Shown: one piece after another, positions 10,151-20,885 of the stretch
How the letters are laid out: each line of letters starts with the position of its first letter
Position numbering within the stretch: the first letter of the stretch is position 1
Source of the DNA: Symbiodinium natans
Taxonomy: Eukaryota; Sar; Dinophyceae; Suessiales; Symbiodiniaceae
Length of the DNA: 64,000 bases
Assembly: GCA_905221605.1 (NCBI GenBank)
Contig: CAJNDS010001768.1
Coordinates: 670,116 to 734,115 of the forward strand
Direction of reading: 5' to 3'
Translations under genes and position numbers: made by a program
The notes under the pieces: model-generated
Told to the model about the DNA's origin: nothing
The model's database searches: none
What the model saw: only the letters and a program-made list of their open reading frames with translations

Positions 10151-10705
10151 CCAAATTCCTGTTTAACATTTAGGTTTAAATGGTAGAGAGGTTTAGGTTT
10201 TAGGGTTTAGGGTTTAGGGTTTAGGGCTTAGGGTTTAGGGTTTAGAGTTTAATGTTTAGGGTTTAGGGTTCAGGGTTTAGGGTTTAGGGTTTAGGGTTTG
10301 GGGTTCAGGCTTGTTTAGGACGCACGGTTGAGCGTTCAGGGTGCCCCCCAAGATTTTTCTCAACTCGCAGCCCTCAATCACACGAACAGTGCGCGAACCC
10401 CGTAAGCATACAGGAGCAAACCCTAAACCCTAAATCCTAAACCCTACGTAAACCCTAAATCCTAAACCCTAAACCCTAAAATCCTAAACCCCAAACCCTA
10501 AACCCTATACCCTAAACCCTAAACCCTAAACCCAATTGGAGCACGCAAGGGGTTTTTCGAACATGAGCGTACCCTGCTTCGGAGGTTCCTATAGTCAGGA
10601 TTCTACTCTTTTTTGGGGGCGGGGGGGGGGGGGGGGTTTAGGGTTTGGGGTTCAGGCTGAGGGTTTAGGGTTTAGGGCTATACCCACCTGGCGTGGAGGA
10701 AAAAA

Positions 10706-10712
10706 GGAGGAA

Positions 10713-10744
<32 letters not shown>

Positions 10745-10806
10745 CGAGAGCGAGAGCGAGAGCGAGAGCGAGAGCGAGAGCGAGAGCGAGAGCGAGAGCG
10801 AGAGCA
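10706..10806. repeat. (GA)n/(GAGAGC)n microsatellite
   Basis: A GA run passes into about 12 GAGAGC hexamers. Confidence 0.95.
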
Positions 10807-11589
10807 AGCGAGAGCGGAGAGAGACTTTTTGGATTAAAAGATCGCTGGTTGGAAGCGCTCTGGCCGAGATTCAGGGTTTGGGGTTTAGGGTTTAGGGTGA
10901 GACATCTGGGTTCTGGATAGACAGTTCGCTGTCCAGATTGAAGTAGTGTTTGTGTCTCAGCTTGAACATCAACTTCTACCAGCGCATGTCCCTTGGCTCA
11001 TCCTGTCTTGCTGCAGAGAACTTTTGTGGATTCAGGCCCTAAACCCCCCCTAAACCCTAAACCCTAAACCCTAAACCCTAAACCCTAAACCCGTCAAGGA
11101 GTGCTTAGGGTGTAGAGATGGGGCCATGGGGAGGGCGGCACGAGCGCTCCCGAATCCCGAAGTGCTTCTCTTGGAGCAGCCCTCCTGTGACCCTGAATCC
11201 AAAAACGCCCTACACCTAAGCCCTCTGCCACTTAATCCTCTGCTGGGGGGGGGGTTCTTCAAAGTACACGGCAAGTCTGTGGGGGTTTAGGGTTTAGGGT
11301 TTAGCGTTCAGGGTTTAGGGTCTAGGGTTTAGGGTTTAGGGTTTAGGGTCTAGGGTTTAAGGTTTAGGGAGAACTGGGGACGCTGCCACATCTTCTGCGG
11401 ACCATCTGCCAATCGAGTGAACATTCCCTGGGGCTGGAGGCTTGATGCTCGGGGGGCTTGGGGGTTGGGAGCTTAGGACCCCTAAGCCCTAAACCCATCA
11501 ACCCCTGAACCCTTCAACCCCAAGCCCTACATCCTCTATCCTATACCCCGAAATCAACCCGATCCCTTGCGACTTTTCCTTTTACCGCT

Positions 11590-11730
11590 CCTCCTTCTAC
11601 CATCTTTACCCTGATTTATTTCCATTCTTACCATTCGTACTGTTCCTACCATTCTTACCGTTCTTACTTTTCTTACCCTTCTTACAACTCTTACCATTGA
11701 TACCACTCTTACTATTCTTGCGAACTTTCC
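11590..11730. repeat. (ATTCTTACC)n minisatellite
   Basis: About fifteen degenerate copies of a 9-bp unit ATTCTTACC with variants such as GTTCTTACT and ACTCTTACA. Confidence 0.85.
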
Positions 11731-13521
11731 TCTCTTATCATCCTCCCTATTATTACTAGTTCATGGTTGGGATAGTATTAAACATTTAAATTGTTGTTCC
11801 TTATTGGGTTTAAGTACCCTCAAAAATGCAAAATGTTACCCAACTATGACAAAAATTAGTAGCATGGGCAATATTGCTCTGTTCACCATTAACCAGGCGT
11901 CGGCACTACTTTTTTTAGGGCTTCGGGTTTTAGCGGTCTCAGGTTTAGGGCTTAGGGTTTAGGGTTCAGATTTAGGGTTTAGGGTTTAGGGTTTAGGGTT
12001 TAGATTTAGGGTTTAGGGTTTAGGGTTTAGGGTTTAGGGTTTAGGGTTTAGGGTTTAGGGTTTAGGGTTTAGGGTCTCAGGTTTAGGGTTTAAGGCTTGA
12101 TGGTTGTGGAGACTCCTGAAGCCTCAAGCCGAAGCCCATCAAGTCCACGAACACCTGGCCTGGCTGTAGTGCCATAACTCGTGCTCCCCATTGCCGTTGG
12201 CGAGCCGGCCCCCGTACACGAACATCCTCGTCGCGGGAGGTGGTTTAGGGTCTTAGGGAAAAACCCTAAACCCTAAAGCCTAAAGCCTAAACCCTAAACG
12301 CTGTGTAGTTGCAGGGTTTTAGAGTTTTAGGGTTTGCAGGAGGTGGCTTTTTGGTCTTGGGGTCAGGAGCGAGGGTTTGGGGTCTCGCTCGGGTTCTGGG
12401 TTTGGGGTTGAGGATGCTGGGGTTTAGGGTTTTGGGTGTGGGGTCTCAGGGTTTAGGGTTTAGGGTTTAGGGTTTAGGGTTTAGGGTTTAGGATTTAGGG
12501 TTTAGGGTTTAAGTAGGTACCAGGGCAACCTCGGGCAAAGGCGAGGTGACCCCGGCACGCGACAACCTTCTGGGGCACAAATATCACGAAGACCATGCAT
12601 CCCATCATCCCATCCTCCTAAACCCTGGCACTATGTAAACTTCAGCCCCTGAAACCCTCGAACCTAGAAGCCCAAAACCCCATTTGCAATATACCCTAAA
12701 CCCTAAACCCTAAACCCTAAACCCTAAACCCTAAACCCTAAACCCTAAACCCCTGAACCCTCTTCGGGCCCCTCTCGGAACCTTTGAGTCTTGAATCCGC
12801 TTCGCTGCCAATCCGCCACAGGCGCTGTCGGCAGCTTCACTAAACCCCAAACCCTAAGCCCCAAACCCTAAACCCTAAACCCCTAATATAAACAAAAGAA
12901 CAGCCACCGAAGCCCCCGAAGCAAGAAATGGAGGGTTTGGATGTCTTATTTCTCCCTGAGAAAAGTTCTAGACATGCAGTAAGAAGCCGAGGCTACGTTG
13001 TCGAAACACAAGGGTGCTGCTTCGTAATTAAGAAATCAAGGGTGCCCTCCTATAACATGTAGAGGTTTCTGATCCAGCGCTGCCACTGTCACCCAGGTTC
13101 AGTTCTGAACAAGAACGCAGCAAAACCCCAAACCCCAAACCCCAAACCCCCAAACCCCCAAACCCCCAAAATCCTAAACCCCAAACCCCCAAACCCTAAG
13201 CCCTAAACCCTAAACCCTAAAACCTAAACCCAGAAACCTGAACCCACCCTCAACTCGGCCCAGCCGCCCCTGCGTGGGCGAGTGGTAGACCGCGCTGTGG
13301 AAGGAGCGGTTCCGCGGGTTTTGGCCCGGCATATCCGCGGCATCCCAGAGCTTGATGAAGGTGTTCTTGGCTTTTGGGGGGTTTATGGGTTTAGAGTTTA
13401 GGGTTTAGGGGTTAGAGTTTAGGGTTTAGGGTTTGGAGTTTTGGGTTTAGGGTTTACGGGTTTACGGTCTAGGCTTTAGGGCTGCGGGTTTAGGGCTTTG
13501 CGATTTTACGTGGGGTCCCTG

Positions 13522-13659
13522 TACTTGGAGGTACTTATAAACCAATTGGAACACTTATAACCCACTTATAAGCCCCTTAAGTGCCCTAAGATGGCTACAA
13601 GTACTGTTATAAGTACAGTTATGATTAGCTATATACTGAGTACCATGAATCTCCAAGTT
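13522..13659. mobile_element. palindromic MITE, copy 1
   Basis: The element begins TACTTGGAGGTACTTATAA and ends TACCATGAATCTCCAAGT, with a centre reading CACTTATAAGCCCCTTAAG. The two halves are near-complements, so the whole about 138 bp can fold into one hairpin. No coding capacity. Six related copies occur in this window. Confidence 0.8.
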
Positions 13660-13799
13660 GGGGGACAGGGTGACTCAGGGGCTTAGGGTCTGGAAGATTA
13701 GGGGCTGCGGGCTTAGGGTGCGTGGAGTTGAGAGGTGCTTAGAGTGGCTTTAGGGCTTATTCGGGTTTAGGGTTTAGGGTTTAGGGTTTAGGGTTTAGG

Positions 13800-13910
13800 G
13801 TTTAGGGGTTTAGGGGTTTAGGGGTTTAGGGGTTTAGGGGTTTAGGGGTTTAGGGGTTTAGGGGTTTAGGGGTTTAGGGGTTTAGGGGTTTAGGGGTTTA
13901 GGGGTTTAGG
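13800..13910. repeat. (TTTAGGGG)n octamer array
   Basis: About 14 TTTAGGGG octamers following a heptamer stretch, uniform within the array. Confidence 0.95.
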
Positions 13911-14793
13911 GTTTCTTACCGTTTAGGGTTTAGAGTTTAGGGTGTAGAGGCTGCAGAACGTAGGGCACAGGGCGACCTGACAGCCCCGAGACCCTGAAAA
14001 CCTTCCCGCGAAGCCCTGAAGCCTGAAACTTGAAACTCGAAAGCCTGAAATTTCGAGTTTCGGGTTTAGGGTTCAGGATCTAGGGTGTAGGGTTCAGGGT
14101 TTAGGGTTTAGGGATGAAGGATTAGACCCCTCACCCTAAACCCTAAATCCTACACCCTAAACCCTAAACCCTAACAAGCCTGAACGTCCATCCTAAGGCT
14201 TCTACTCAGTGAAGAGGTCGAGCCTTCGGTGACAGGGACTTCTCCCCCAGTCCGTAAAGCCCAAAAGCCCTAAAACCCATAAACCCCAAAAGCCTAAACA
14301 CCTAGACCCTAAGACCCTAAAACCCCTAAAGCCCCTAAAACCCCTAAAGCCCCTGAAGTCCCAAAACCCTAAAACCCCTAAAGCCTCTAAAACCCCTAAG
14401 ACCCCTAAAACCCCTAAGACCCCTACAACTCTTAAGCCTCTGAAGCTTTAGACGCGGCAGCCCGAAACCCTCAACAGCCCGAAACCACCGCTGCACTATC
14501 CAGCGCGCCCGCAAGCCCGAAACCCTAAACCCTAAACCCTAAATCCTAAACCCTAAACCATAAACCCTAGATCCTAAACCCTAAACCCCTTGTCTAGGGC
14601 TGGTGATACTTTCAGCACCTGATCCCCAAGCCCTACAACCCTGAAATACCCTCGACAGGGCGGGCCGGAGGATTTGTAGACAACTTGGAATATTTAGGGT
14701 TTAGGGTTTAGGGTTTAGGGTTTAGGGTTTAGGGTTTAGGGTTCAGGGTCTAGGGTTTAGGTTTAGGGTTCAGGGTTCAGGGTCCCTAACACC

Positions 14794-14925
14794 TACTTGG
14801 AGGTTCATGGTACTTACTAACCCATTGGAACTGTCCTGACAACCCACTTATAAGCCCCTGAAGTGCCCCAATGTGGGTCCAAGTACAGTTATAATGGGTT
14901 CATACGTATCATAAGCCTCCAAGTA
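14794..14925. mobile_element. palindromic MITE, copy 2
   Basis: Starts TACTTGGAGGTTCATGGTAC and ends ATAAGCCTCCAAGTA. It is preceded by GTCCCTAACACC, which reappears in inverted orientation immediately after copy 7, so the true terminal repeat may extend at least 12 bp further out. Confidence 0.85.
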
Positions 14926-16320
14926 GGGCCTGCTTAAGGCTTAGCCTTTAGGGTCTAGGGTCCAGGGTTTAGGGCCGGGTTTAGGGTTTGGGGTTTAGGG
15001 TTTAGGGTTTAGGGTTTAGGGTTTAGGGTTTAGGGTTTAGGGTTTAGGGTTTAGGGTTTGGGGTCTAGGGTCTAGGGTCTAGGGTCTAGGGTCTAGGGTT
15101 TAGGGTCTTGCGGGTCCAGAGGGTCCTGAAAAAACTCCAAGGAACGTCCCACTGGTTGATACTCCTTGGCAGGAAGCCCCCTATATCCCAAACCCTAAAC
15201 CCTAAACCCTGAACCCCTAAACCCTAAACCCTAAACCCCTAAATCCTTAAGGGGCTTAAGACCCCTGAAATGCCGCAATGGGTGTGGGTTTAGGTTAGGG
15301 GGTTGGCGAACCCTTCTAACTCATCAAAAACCCCAAGCCCTGAAACCCTAAACCTTAACCCGAATTCCCTTAAAAACTAAACTTGTTCCAACAGCCGTCA
15401 GAAAGGGTGCGCACTCTTCTTACAATGGGATGATGCAGACATAAGGCATGCTGGAATGATCGGGTGATGATTTTGGTAACTCTTAAGAAGCCCGAAACCC
15501 TAAACCCCTCGAAGAGTTGGCACACAAACCCGTAACATTTGTTTAGAGTTTTGGGGGTTCGGGGTTCAGGGTTTAGGGTTTGGGTGTGGGGTGCAGGTTC
15601 TTGGGCTTGGGCTTTGGACTTCAAGCTTTAGGGACTTTAGGGCCTTTGGGTTTCGCGTGCTTGACGTTACCCGAAACAGACCGCTACAACCTAGACCCTA
15701 AACCCGAAACCCTAAACCCTAAACCCTTCACCAAGCGGCCATACGTCAGAGTAAAAATTGCCTTTGTCATCTTCGCCTGTCAGGTAAGACAAGGCAAGCG
15801 GCGAAGCCTTTGCCTGGATCCCCTCCCCCTAGCAAAGCCACATGTGAGTGTAGGGTTTAGAGTTTAGGGTTTAGGGTTTAGTTAGGGTTTCGGGTTTCGG
15901 GTTAAGGGTTTAGGGTTTAGGGTTTAGCAGCTGCGGATCGAGCAGTGCTAGCTCCGGACAGACACACATAAACCCCAAACCCTACACCCTAAACCCTAAA
16001 CCCTAAATCCTAAAACTTCAAGCCGGAGCAGCACTACCACGGGGAATCCTTGGGACTGAAAATGTGTGCACTAAACCCTCATCAATCATAAACGGCACCC
16101 TAAACCCTGAAGGAAAACTCCTCATAAAGTTTCATAAAAAGGTACAAACCCTAAACCCTCAACCCCAAAGCCCGGTGGAAAACTCCTTTCTTGAAGCTGT
16201 CCTTCAAATTGCCCCGACCACCCCCCCCCCCCCCCGTTTAGGGTTTAGGGTTCAGGGTTCAGGGTTCAGGGCTTAGGGTTTAGGGTTTTCGGGGTTTGGG
16301 TTTAGGGTTTTAGGGTTTGC

Positions 16321-16420
16321 TTGTGATAGGGCGTAGGTGCTGTGAGCTTGGCCCGATTGTGGAGGGCCATCTAACACTTTTCTCCCACCCCACGCCGTCC
16401 GAGGCGGCAAAGCCACCCAA
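16321..16420. repeat. dispersed repeat, copy 2
   Basis: Second copy of the sequence at 9683-9835, lacking an internal part of about 40 bp present in copy 1. Confidence 0.7.
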
Positions 16421-16890
16421 AATTCCTTTTAGGCTTAGGCCTAGACTCAAGCCAAATGCTTGCTTTCCATACAACTTCTTCATTCCGTCACGGTGGTCGC
16501 GCAACCAGCACAAAGGCGAGGGTGCAAGGGGGTCCAGGGCCCAGGGGGGCGCAGGAAGGCCAGCGGCGTTGGGGGGGTCGAGGGTGCAGAACGTGTTCCT
16601 GTACCGGCCCATCGTGGGCGCTACCGACCCCAGCTGTGGGAGGCGGGCGAGCGACCTGGGTCGACTTGCGGGCATGGGCATGGAGGTCGAAGGGTTAAGC
16701 GCCGCCCCCCAAACGTAGGGCGGCGGCCTAGCCCTGAGTTTTAGGTTTTAGGTTGGTTTCCCCCCCCCCCCCGCCTCCGTAGGACCACACGGAAGAAACG
16801 GTGGCCACCTGGACTGGGAAGCGTTTGAGGGACCCCGAATATCGACCCCGAATAGCAGGATTCCCTTATAGTAACGACCCCAAGATGGTA

Positions 16891-17023
16891 CCCCTAAACC
16901 CTTAAACCCTTTAAACCCTTAAACCCTTAAACCCTTAAACCCTTAAACCCTTAAGCCCTTAAACCCTTAAACCCTTAAACCCTTAAACCCTTAAACCCTT
17001 AAACCCTTAAACCCTTAAACCCT
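16891..17023. repeat. (CCCTTAAA)n octamer array
   Basis: About 16 octamers CCCTTAAA, a variant not seen as an array elsewhere in the window. Confidence 0.95.
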
Positions 17024-17082
17024 AATTTCGGAAGCCTGCAGATCTCGGCCAAGAGACCCACCAAACCCTGAACCCTCAGCCC

Positions 17083-17231
17083 TACTTGGAGGTTCATGGT
17101 ACTTATTATCCAATTATAACTGTACTTTTACTGTACTTATAAGCATATTCGGGCACTTAAGGGGCTTATAAGTGGGTCATAAGTACAGCTAGAATTGGTT
17201 AATATTAATAAGTACCATGAACCTCCAAGTA
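17083..17231. mobile_element. palindromic MITE, copy 3 (best preserved)
   Basis: The ends TACTTGGAGGTTCATGGTAC and GTACCATGAACCTCCAAGTA are exact complements over 20 bases. The centre contains GGGCACTTAAGGGGCTTATA. Length is 149 bp. Confidence 0.9.
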
Positions 17232-17290
17232 CACACCCTTGGCGATCAACGGCCCCAAGAACCCTAAAACTTGGGATGCTCCCCCTGAAA

Positions 17291-17350
17291 CTAACAGTCC
17301 TTAAAAGGATTATCATACAGCTTACTATAATCCCAATTAAGGACTGTTAG
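17291..17350. repeat. 60-bp perfect-ended hairpin
   Basis: CTAACAGTCCTTAA (17291-17304) and TTAAGGACTGTTAG (17337-17350) are perfect complements around a 32-base loop. It may be a miniature DNA element; only one copy was seen. Confidence 0.75.
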
Positions 17351-19528
17351 TATAAACCTCAAACCCTAAACCCGAAGCCTGAGCTACACAACCCAAAGCC
17401 CTCCCTAAACCCTTAAACGCCTTACTGCAACCCCTAACCCTCAAAGCTCTGAACTCCTCAACCCCTTCCCGAATCCAGCCCATAAACTCTAAACCCTAAA
17501 GCCTCTCTAAACCCTAAACCCTAAACCCTAAACCCCGTTCCGCTGCGTGGCCAGGGTATGGCCATATCGCGGCAAATAGGTGCCCACGTCGAGCCATGGA
17601 TCCTCCATTTGACGTTTGGGAGTTTACGGTTTAGGGTTTAGGGTTTAGGGTTTAGGGTTTAGGGTTTAGGGTTTAGGGTTTAGGGTTTAGGGTTTAGGGT
17701 TTAGCGCTTGGAATTTACGATTTAAGGTTTGGGGCTTGGAATTTAGGGTTCAGGGTTTATGGGCGGTTGCAGGTTTCCCTCTTACAAGTGTGGTGCTCAG
17801 CGCTTCGGGTTGTAGAGTTGCATCCGGTTGCTGAAGAATGCCTGCGGGTTTGGGGGGTTGAGGGTTGAGGGCCTGTTTAGGGTGTTTGTAGGTTTTAGAG
17901 GGTTTATGGTGTCCATAAAGTATATAGGGCAGGCTGCCCTTTTTGTAGGTATTTTTTCTCGGGGGGCGTTCAAGGGTGTTGGGAGGTTGGAGCTGCCCAT
18001 GTAGGGTTTAGGGTTTACGGTTTAGGGCTTAGGGCTTAGGGTTTAAGGCTTAGGGTTTAGGGTTTAGGGTTTAGAGTTTAGAGTTTAGGGTTCAGGGGCC
18101 TAAACGCTGAACCGAAACCCTAAACCCTAAACCCTAATGAAACCCAAACCCTCAAACCACCATGAATAACGAACTCGACGCCCGGCAGCTTGAGAAAGAC
18201 AGAGGTCGCAAACAAAGATGATGGACACTAACCCTAAACCAATAAACCCCCTAAACCCTAAACACCCTGCAATCAGGTCTGGGGTTTAGGGTTTAGGGTT
18301 TATGGCGTTTAGAGTGCTTTGGGGGAAATTGTGTTTCAAGTTTAGGGTTCAGGGTTTAGGGTTTAGAGGGTTCTGGGTATATAGGGTTTCGGGTTTATAG
18401 GGTTTGGGGTTTGGGGTTTACGTTTAGGGTGTAGGGCTTCGGGCTTGGGGTTTTGGTCGGGTTTAGGGTTTGGGGTTTAGGGTTTGGGGTTTAGGGTTTG
18501 GGGTTTAGGGTCTTATACCCTACGAAAATGTTTAGGGTCGCCCTATGGTAAGATTTCGTTATTAGGCAGTCGGGTTTAAGGATTAGGGTTTAGGGTTTAG
18601 GGTTTGGGGTTAGGGTTTAGGGTTTAGGGTTTAGGGTTTAGGGTTTAGGGTTTAGGGTTTAGGGTTTAGGGTTTAGGGTTTAGGGTTAGGGTTTAGGGTT
18701 TAGAGCTTACCACAAGCGCTCCTGGTTGGACGTAGGCTTCTGCGAGGTCGTCTGCACGGGCGCCTCGGATGCCGAACGGTCTAAGGCTGAGGGCTTAGGA
18801 ACCCTAAACCCTAAACCCAAACCGTAAACCCTAAACCGCAGACCCATTAAGGAAAATGTTCAGGGTTTGCGGCTATGGTTGTGAAAGCTTCAGGGCGTAG
18901 GAGAAAACAAACTGTCTGCTTTCTTCCTGACTTTTGCAAAGAAGAACCAACTGACATGAAGAGCGATATTCAGAAACAGTCCCTAACCCTAAACACTGAC
19001 CCTAAGCCCTCAACCCCAAACCCTAAACCCTAAACCCTAAACTTAGACCCCTAAGCCCTGAACGCGTGCCTTGCCAGGCACTTCGCAAGCCACAGGCTGC
19101 TTAGGGTTCAGGGTTTAGGGTTTAGGGCTTAGGGCTTAGGGTTTAGGGCTTAGGGTTTAGGGTTTAGGGTTTAGGGTCTAGGGTTTCGGGTTTAGGGTTT
19201 AGGGTTTAGGGTTTAGGGTTTAGGGTTTAGGGTTTAGGATTGAGGGTCTAGGGTTTAGGGTTTAGGGTTTAGGGTTTAAGGTTTAAGGTTTAGGGCTCTA
19301 AGTCCACGAGCCCCCAGACACCAGAAGGGTTTAGGGTTTCGGGCTTATGGTTCAAGGTTTAGGGGGCTCACGTGGTATTGAAAAAACACTGTAGTTCCGC
19401 TAGATAAACCCGAAGCCCGAAACCGACAAGGAAGCTAAGCGCCAGAACTTCGGGTTTAAGATCTAGGGTTCAGGGTCTATCTAGGGTTTAAAGTTTAGGG
19501 TTTAGGGTTGAGGGTTTAGGGTTTAGGG

Positions 19529-19727
19529 TTTCAGGGTTTCAGGGTTTCAGGGTTTCAGGGTTTCAGGGTTTCAGGGTTTCAGGGTTTCAGGGTTTCAGGG
19601 TTTCAGGGTTTCAAGGGTTTCAGGGTTTCAGGGTTTCAGGGTTTCAGGGTTTCAGGGTTTCAGGGTTTCAGGGTTTCAGGGTTTCAGGGTTTCAGGGTTT
19701 CAGGGTTGCAGGGTTTCAGGGTTTCAG
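19529..19727. repeat. (TTTCAGGG)n octamer array
   Basis: About 25 TTTCAGGG octamers with a single TTTCAAGGG and a single TTGCAGGG variant, passing into TTTAGGGG octamers until about 19775. Confidence 0.95.
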
Positions 19728-19844
19728 GGTTTAGGGGTTTAGGGGTTTAGGGGTTTAGGGGTTTAGGGGTTTAGGGTTGGGGACGGCTGCTTGCTTCCCG
19801 CCCGACCCACCCGATTTTCGTCGTCTTTCTTTCTGCTTTCTCCC

Positions 19845-19878
<34 letters not shown>

Positions 19879-20010
19879 ATTCTGCCTGTCCTGAATGAAG
19901 CTCCAGCTCGAGCAACTATATACACACATATAAACACATATATATATATATAGACATATATGTGTGGATATGAAGGTTCGCGTGGAAGTCAAGTTGCCGG
20001 TTTAGGGTTT

Positions 20011-20105
20011 AGGGTTTGGGGTTTGGGGTTTGGGGTTTGGGGTTTGGGGTTTGGGGTTTGGGGTTTGGGGTTTGGGGTTTGGGGTTTGGGGTTTGGGGTT
20101 TAGGG
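20011..20105. repeat. (TTTGGGG)n heptamer array
   Basis: About 13 uniform TTTGGGG heptamers, bounded by single TTTAGGG units. Confidence 0.95.
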
Positions 20106-20635
20106 TCTAAACTTGCACGCACGCCTCGAAGCGAGCAGTATTTGCGGCATCGAATGCGCGAACTTGCTCGCGGAGCAGAGACAAGTAAACCCTTAACCCT
20201 ATAAACCCGAAACCCTAAAACCCGAAACACGAAACCCTAAACCCTAAATCCTAAACCCCAAACTGTAACAGAGCTCAAGGCCAGCGGCCGAGGATGGGAC
20301 GATGCAGATTGGCGTCGACTGCTCATGCGGCGAGCCTGGCAGAAACTCAGAGCCGACAATAGGGTTTGGGGTTCGGGGTTGAGGGTTTAGGGTTTAGGGT
20401 TTAGGGTTTAGGGTTTATGTAGGGTTTAGGGTTTAGGGCTTTAGGGTTTTTTTGGATTAAGGGTTCGTGCTGAAGCCAAGCTGGAGCCCTTAAGAGCCGG
20501 TTGCCCCGGCGCATTGTCACCCTACCCTGCATCCTTCCTTGTGGATGTCAGGGCGGGAGGCAGGTGGGCAGAACACGTTCATGCGACCTTGTACGTGCTT
20601 GAATCATCTTCTTTAACTAGGGTTTAGAGTTTGAT

Positions 20636-20648
20636 CTTCTTTAGCTAC
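20636..20648 (+). repeat. 13-bp direct repeat, left copy (putative target duplication)
   Basis: CTTCTTTAGCTAC here is repeated exactly at 22196-22208, bracketing the tubulin/ubiquitin block. A related CTTCTTTAACTAG lies just upstream at about 20608-20620. Confidence 0.7.
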
Positions 20649-20706
20649 AGGGTTTCGGATCGAGCGCCTGGGGGGCGCGAGTTGCTGAAGCCCCAGTTCC
20701 CTTGCA

Positions 20707-20885
20707 ATGGCCCTTGTGGAATCGGGAACGTCAGGAGCCAACATGTTGTCCCAGGACTTGGTTCGGCAGGTTGTCGCTGGGGCGATCGGTGCCGGTGCTG
20801 CTGCTGTGTCACTTAAGACACTGCGTCTTGAGTTGGAGCAGAGGCTCGGTATTGCCCTGGAACACCAAAAACCACAATCCGAAGG
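20707..20885 (+). other. possible DEK-C-like coding remnant
   Basis: In the frame starting with the ATG at 20707 the translation includes LVRQVVAGAIG and [19 protein letters not shown], which resembles the DEK C-terminal domain pattern (a helix, a T/S-linked turn, then RxxLExxxGxxL). The frame is open to 21105 but loses any resemblance after about residue 60, where the overlapping tubulin/ubiquitin frame (20886-21890) takes over. I cannot tell whether both pieces once belonged to one transcript. Confidence 0.3.

Larger units (their letters stand above)
8535..10535. repeat. telomeric mosaic, block 2
   Basis: There is no gene. (CCCTAAA)n lies at about 8535-8612 and 9120-9340 (heptamers mixed with CCCCTAAA), (TTTAGGG)n at about 8727-8790, 9488-9680 and 10195-10310, and (CCCTAAA)n at 10410-10535. 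The spacer at 8613-8726 is again about 112 bp and bounded by CCCTAAA on the left and TTTAGGG on the right. The spacer at 9341-9487 contains an AT-rich palindromic piece with GGTCCCTATATAG-type ends. Confidence 0.9.
10536..13389. repeat. telomeric mosaic, block 3
   Basis: There is no gene. (CCCTAAA)n lies at about 11040-11092, 12690-12755 and 13125-13240, and (TTTAGGG)n at about 11283-11370, 11940-12095 and 12445-12515. At 12240-12300 a TTTAGGG run faces a CCCTAAA run across only a few bases. Long open frames at 10536-10920 are translations of the GAGAGC microsatellite. Confidence 0.9.
13390..17082. repeat. telomeric mosaic, block 4
   Basis: There is no supported gene. TTTAGGG tracts lie at about 13390-13460, 13765-13912, 14690-14760 and 14985-15110 (the last with a TCTAGGG sub-block), with CCCTAAA tracts at about 14130-14175, 14520-14590 and 15185-15245. 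Three palindromic MITE-family elements are interspersed here or just beyond. Spacers of 80-300 bp, such as 15360-15560, 15960-16200 and 16420-16740, contain no supportable coding sequence. Confidence 0.85.
17232..20635. repeat. telomeric mosaic, block 5
   Basis: There is no supported gene. (TTTAGGG)n lies at about 17625-17705, 18475-18700, 19100-19295 and 20370-20440, with CCCTAAA patches near 17505-17535, 18115-18140 and 19015-19045. TTTGGGG and TTTCAGGG arrays are listed separately. A spacer at 19375-19455 is a diverged copy of the one at 6240-6330. A CA microsatellite lies at about 19848-19877, followed by an AT-rich TATATA stretch at 19918-19970. Confidence 0.85.

Noticed and set aside
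10536-10920. Ser-Glu or Arg-Ala repeat protein
   Set aside because: It comes from the GAGAGC microsatellite with telomeric words at both ends.
20009-20230. Long frames reading GLGFGVWGLGFGV or NPKPQTPNPKPQT
   Set aside because: They are direct translations of (TTTGGGG)n or (CCCTAAA)n on either strand.
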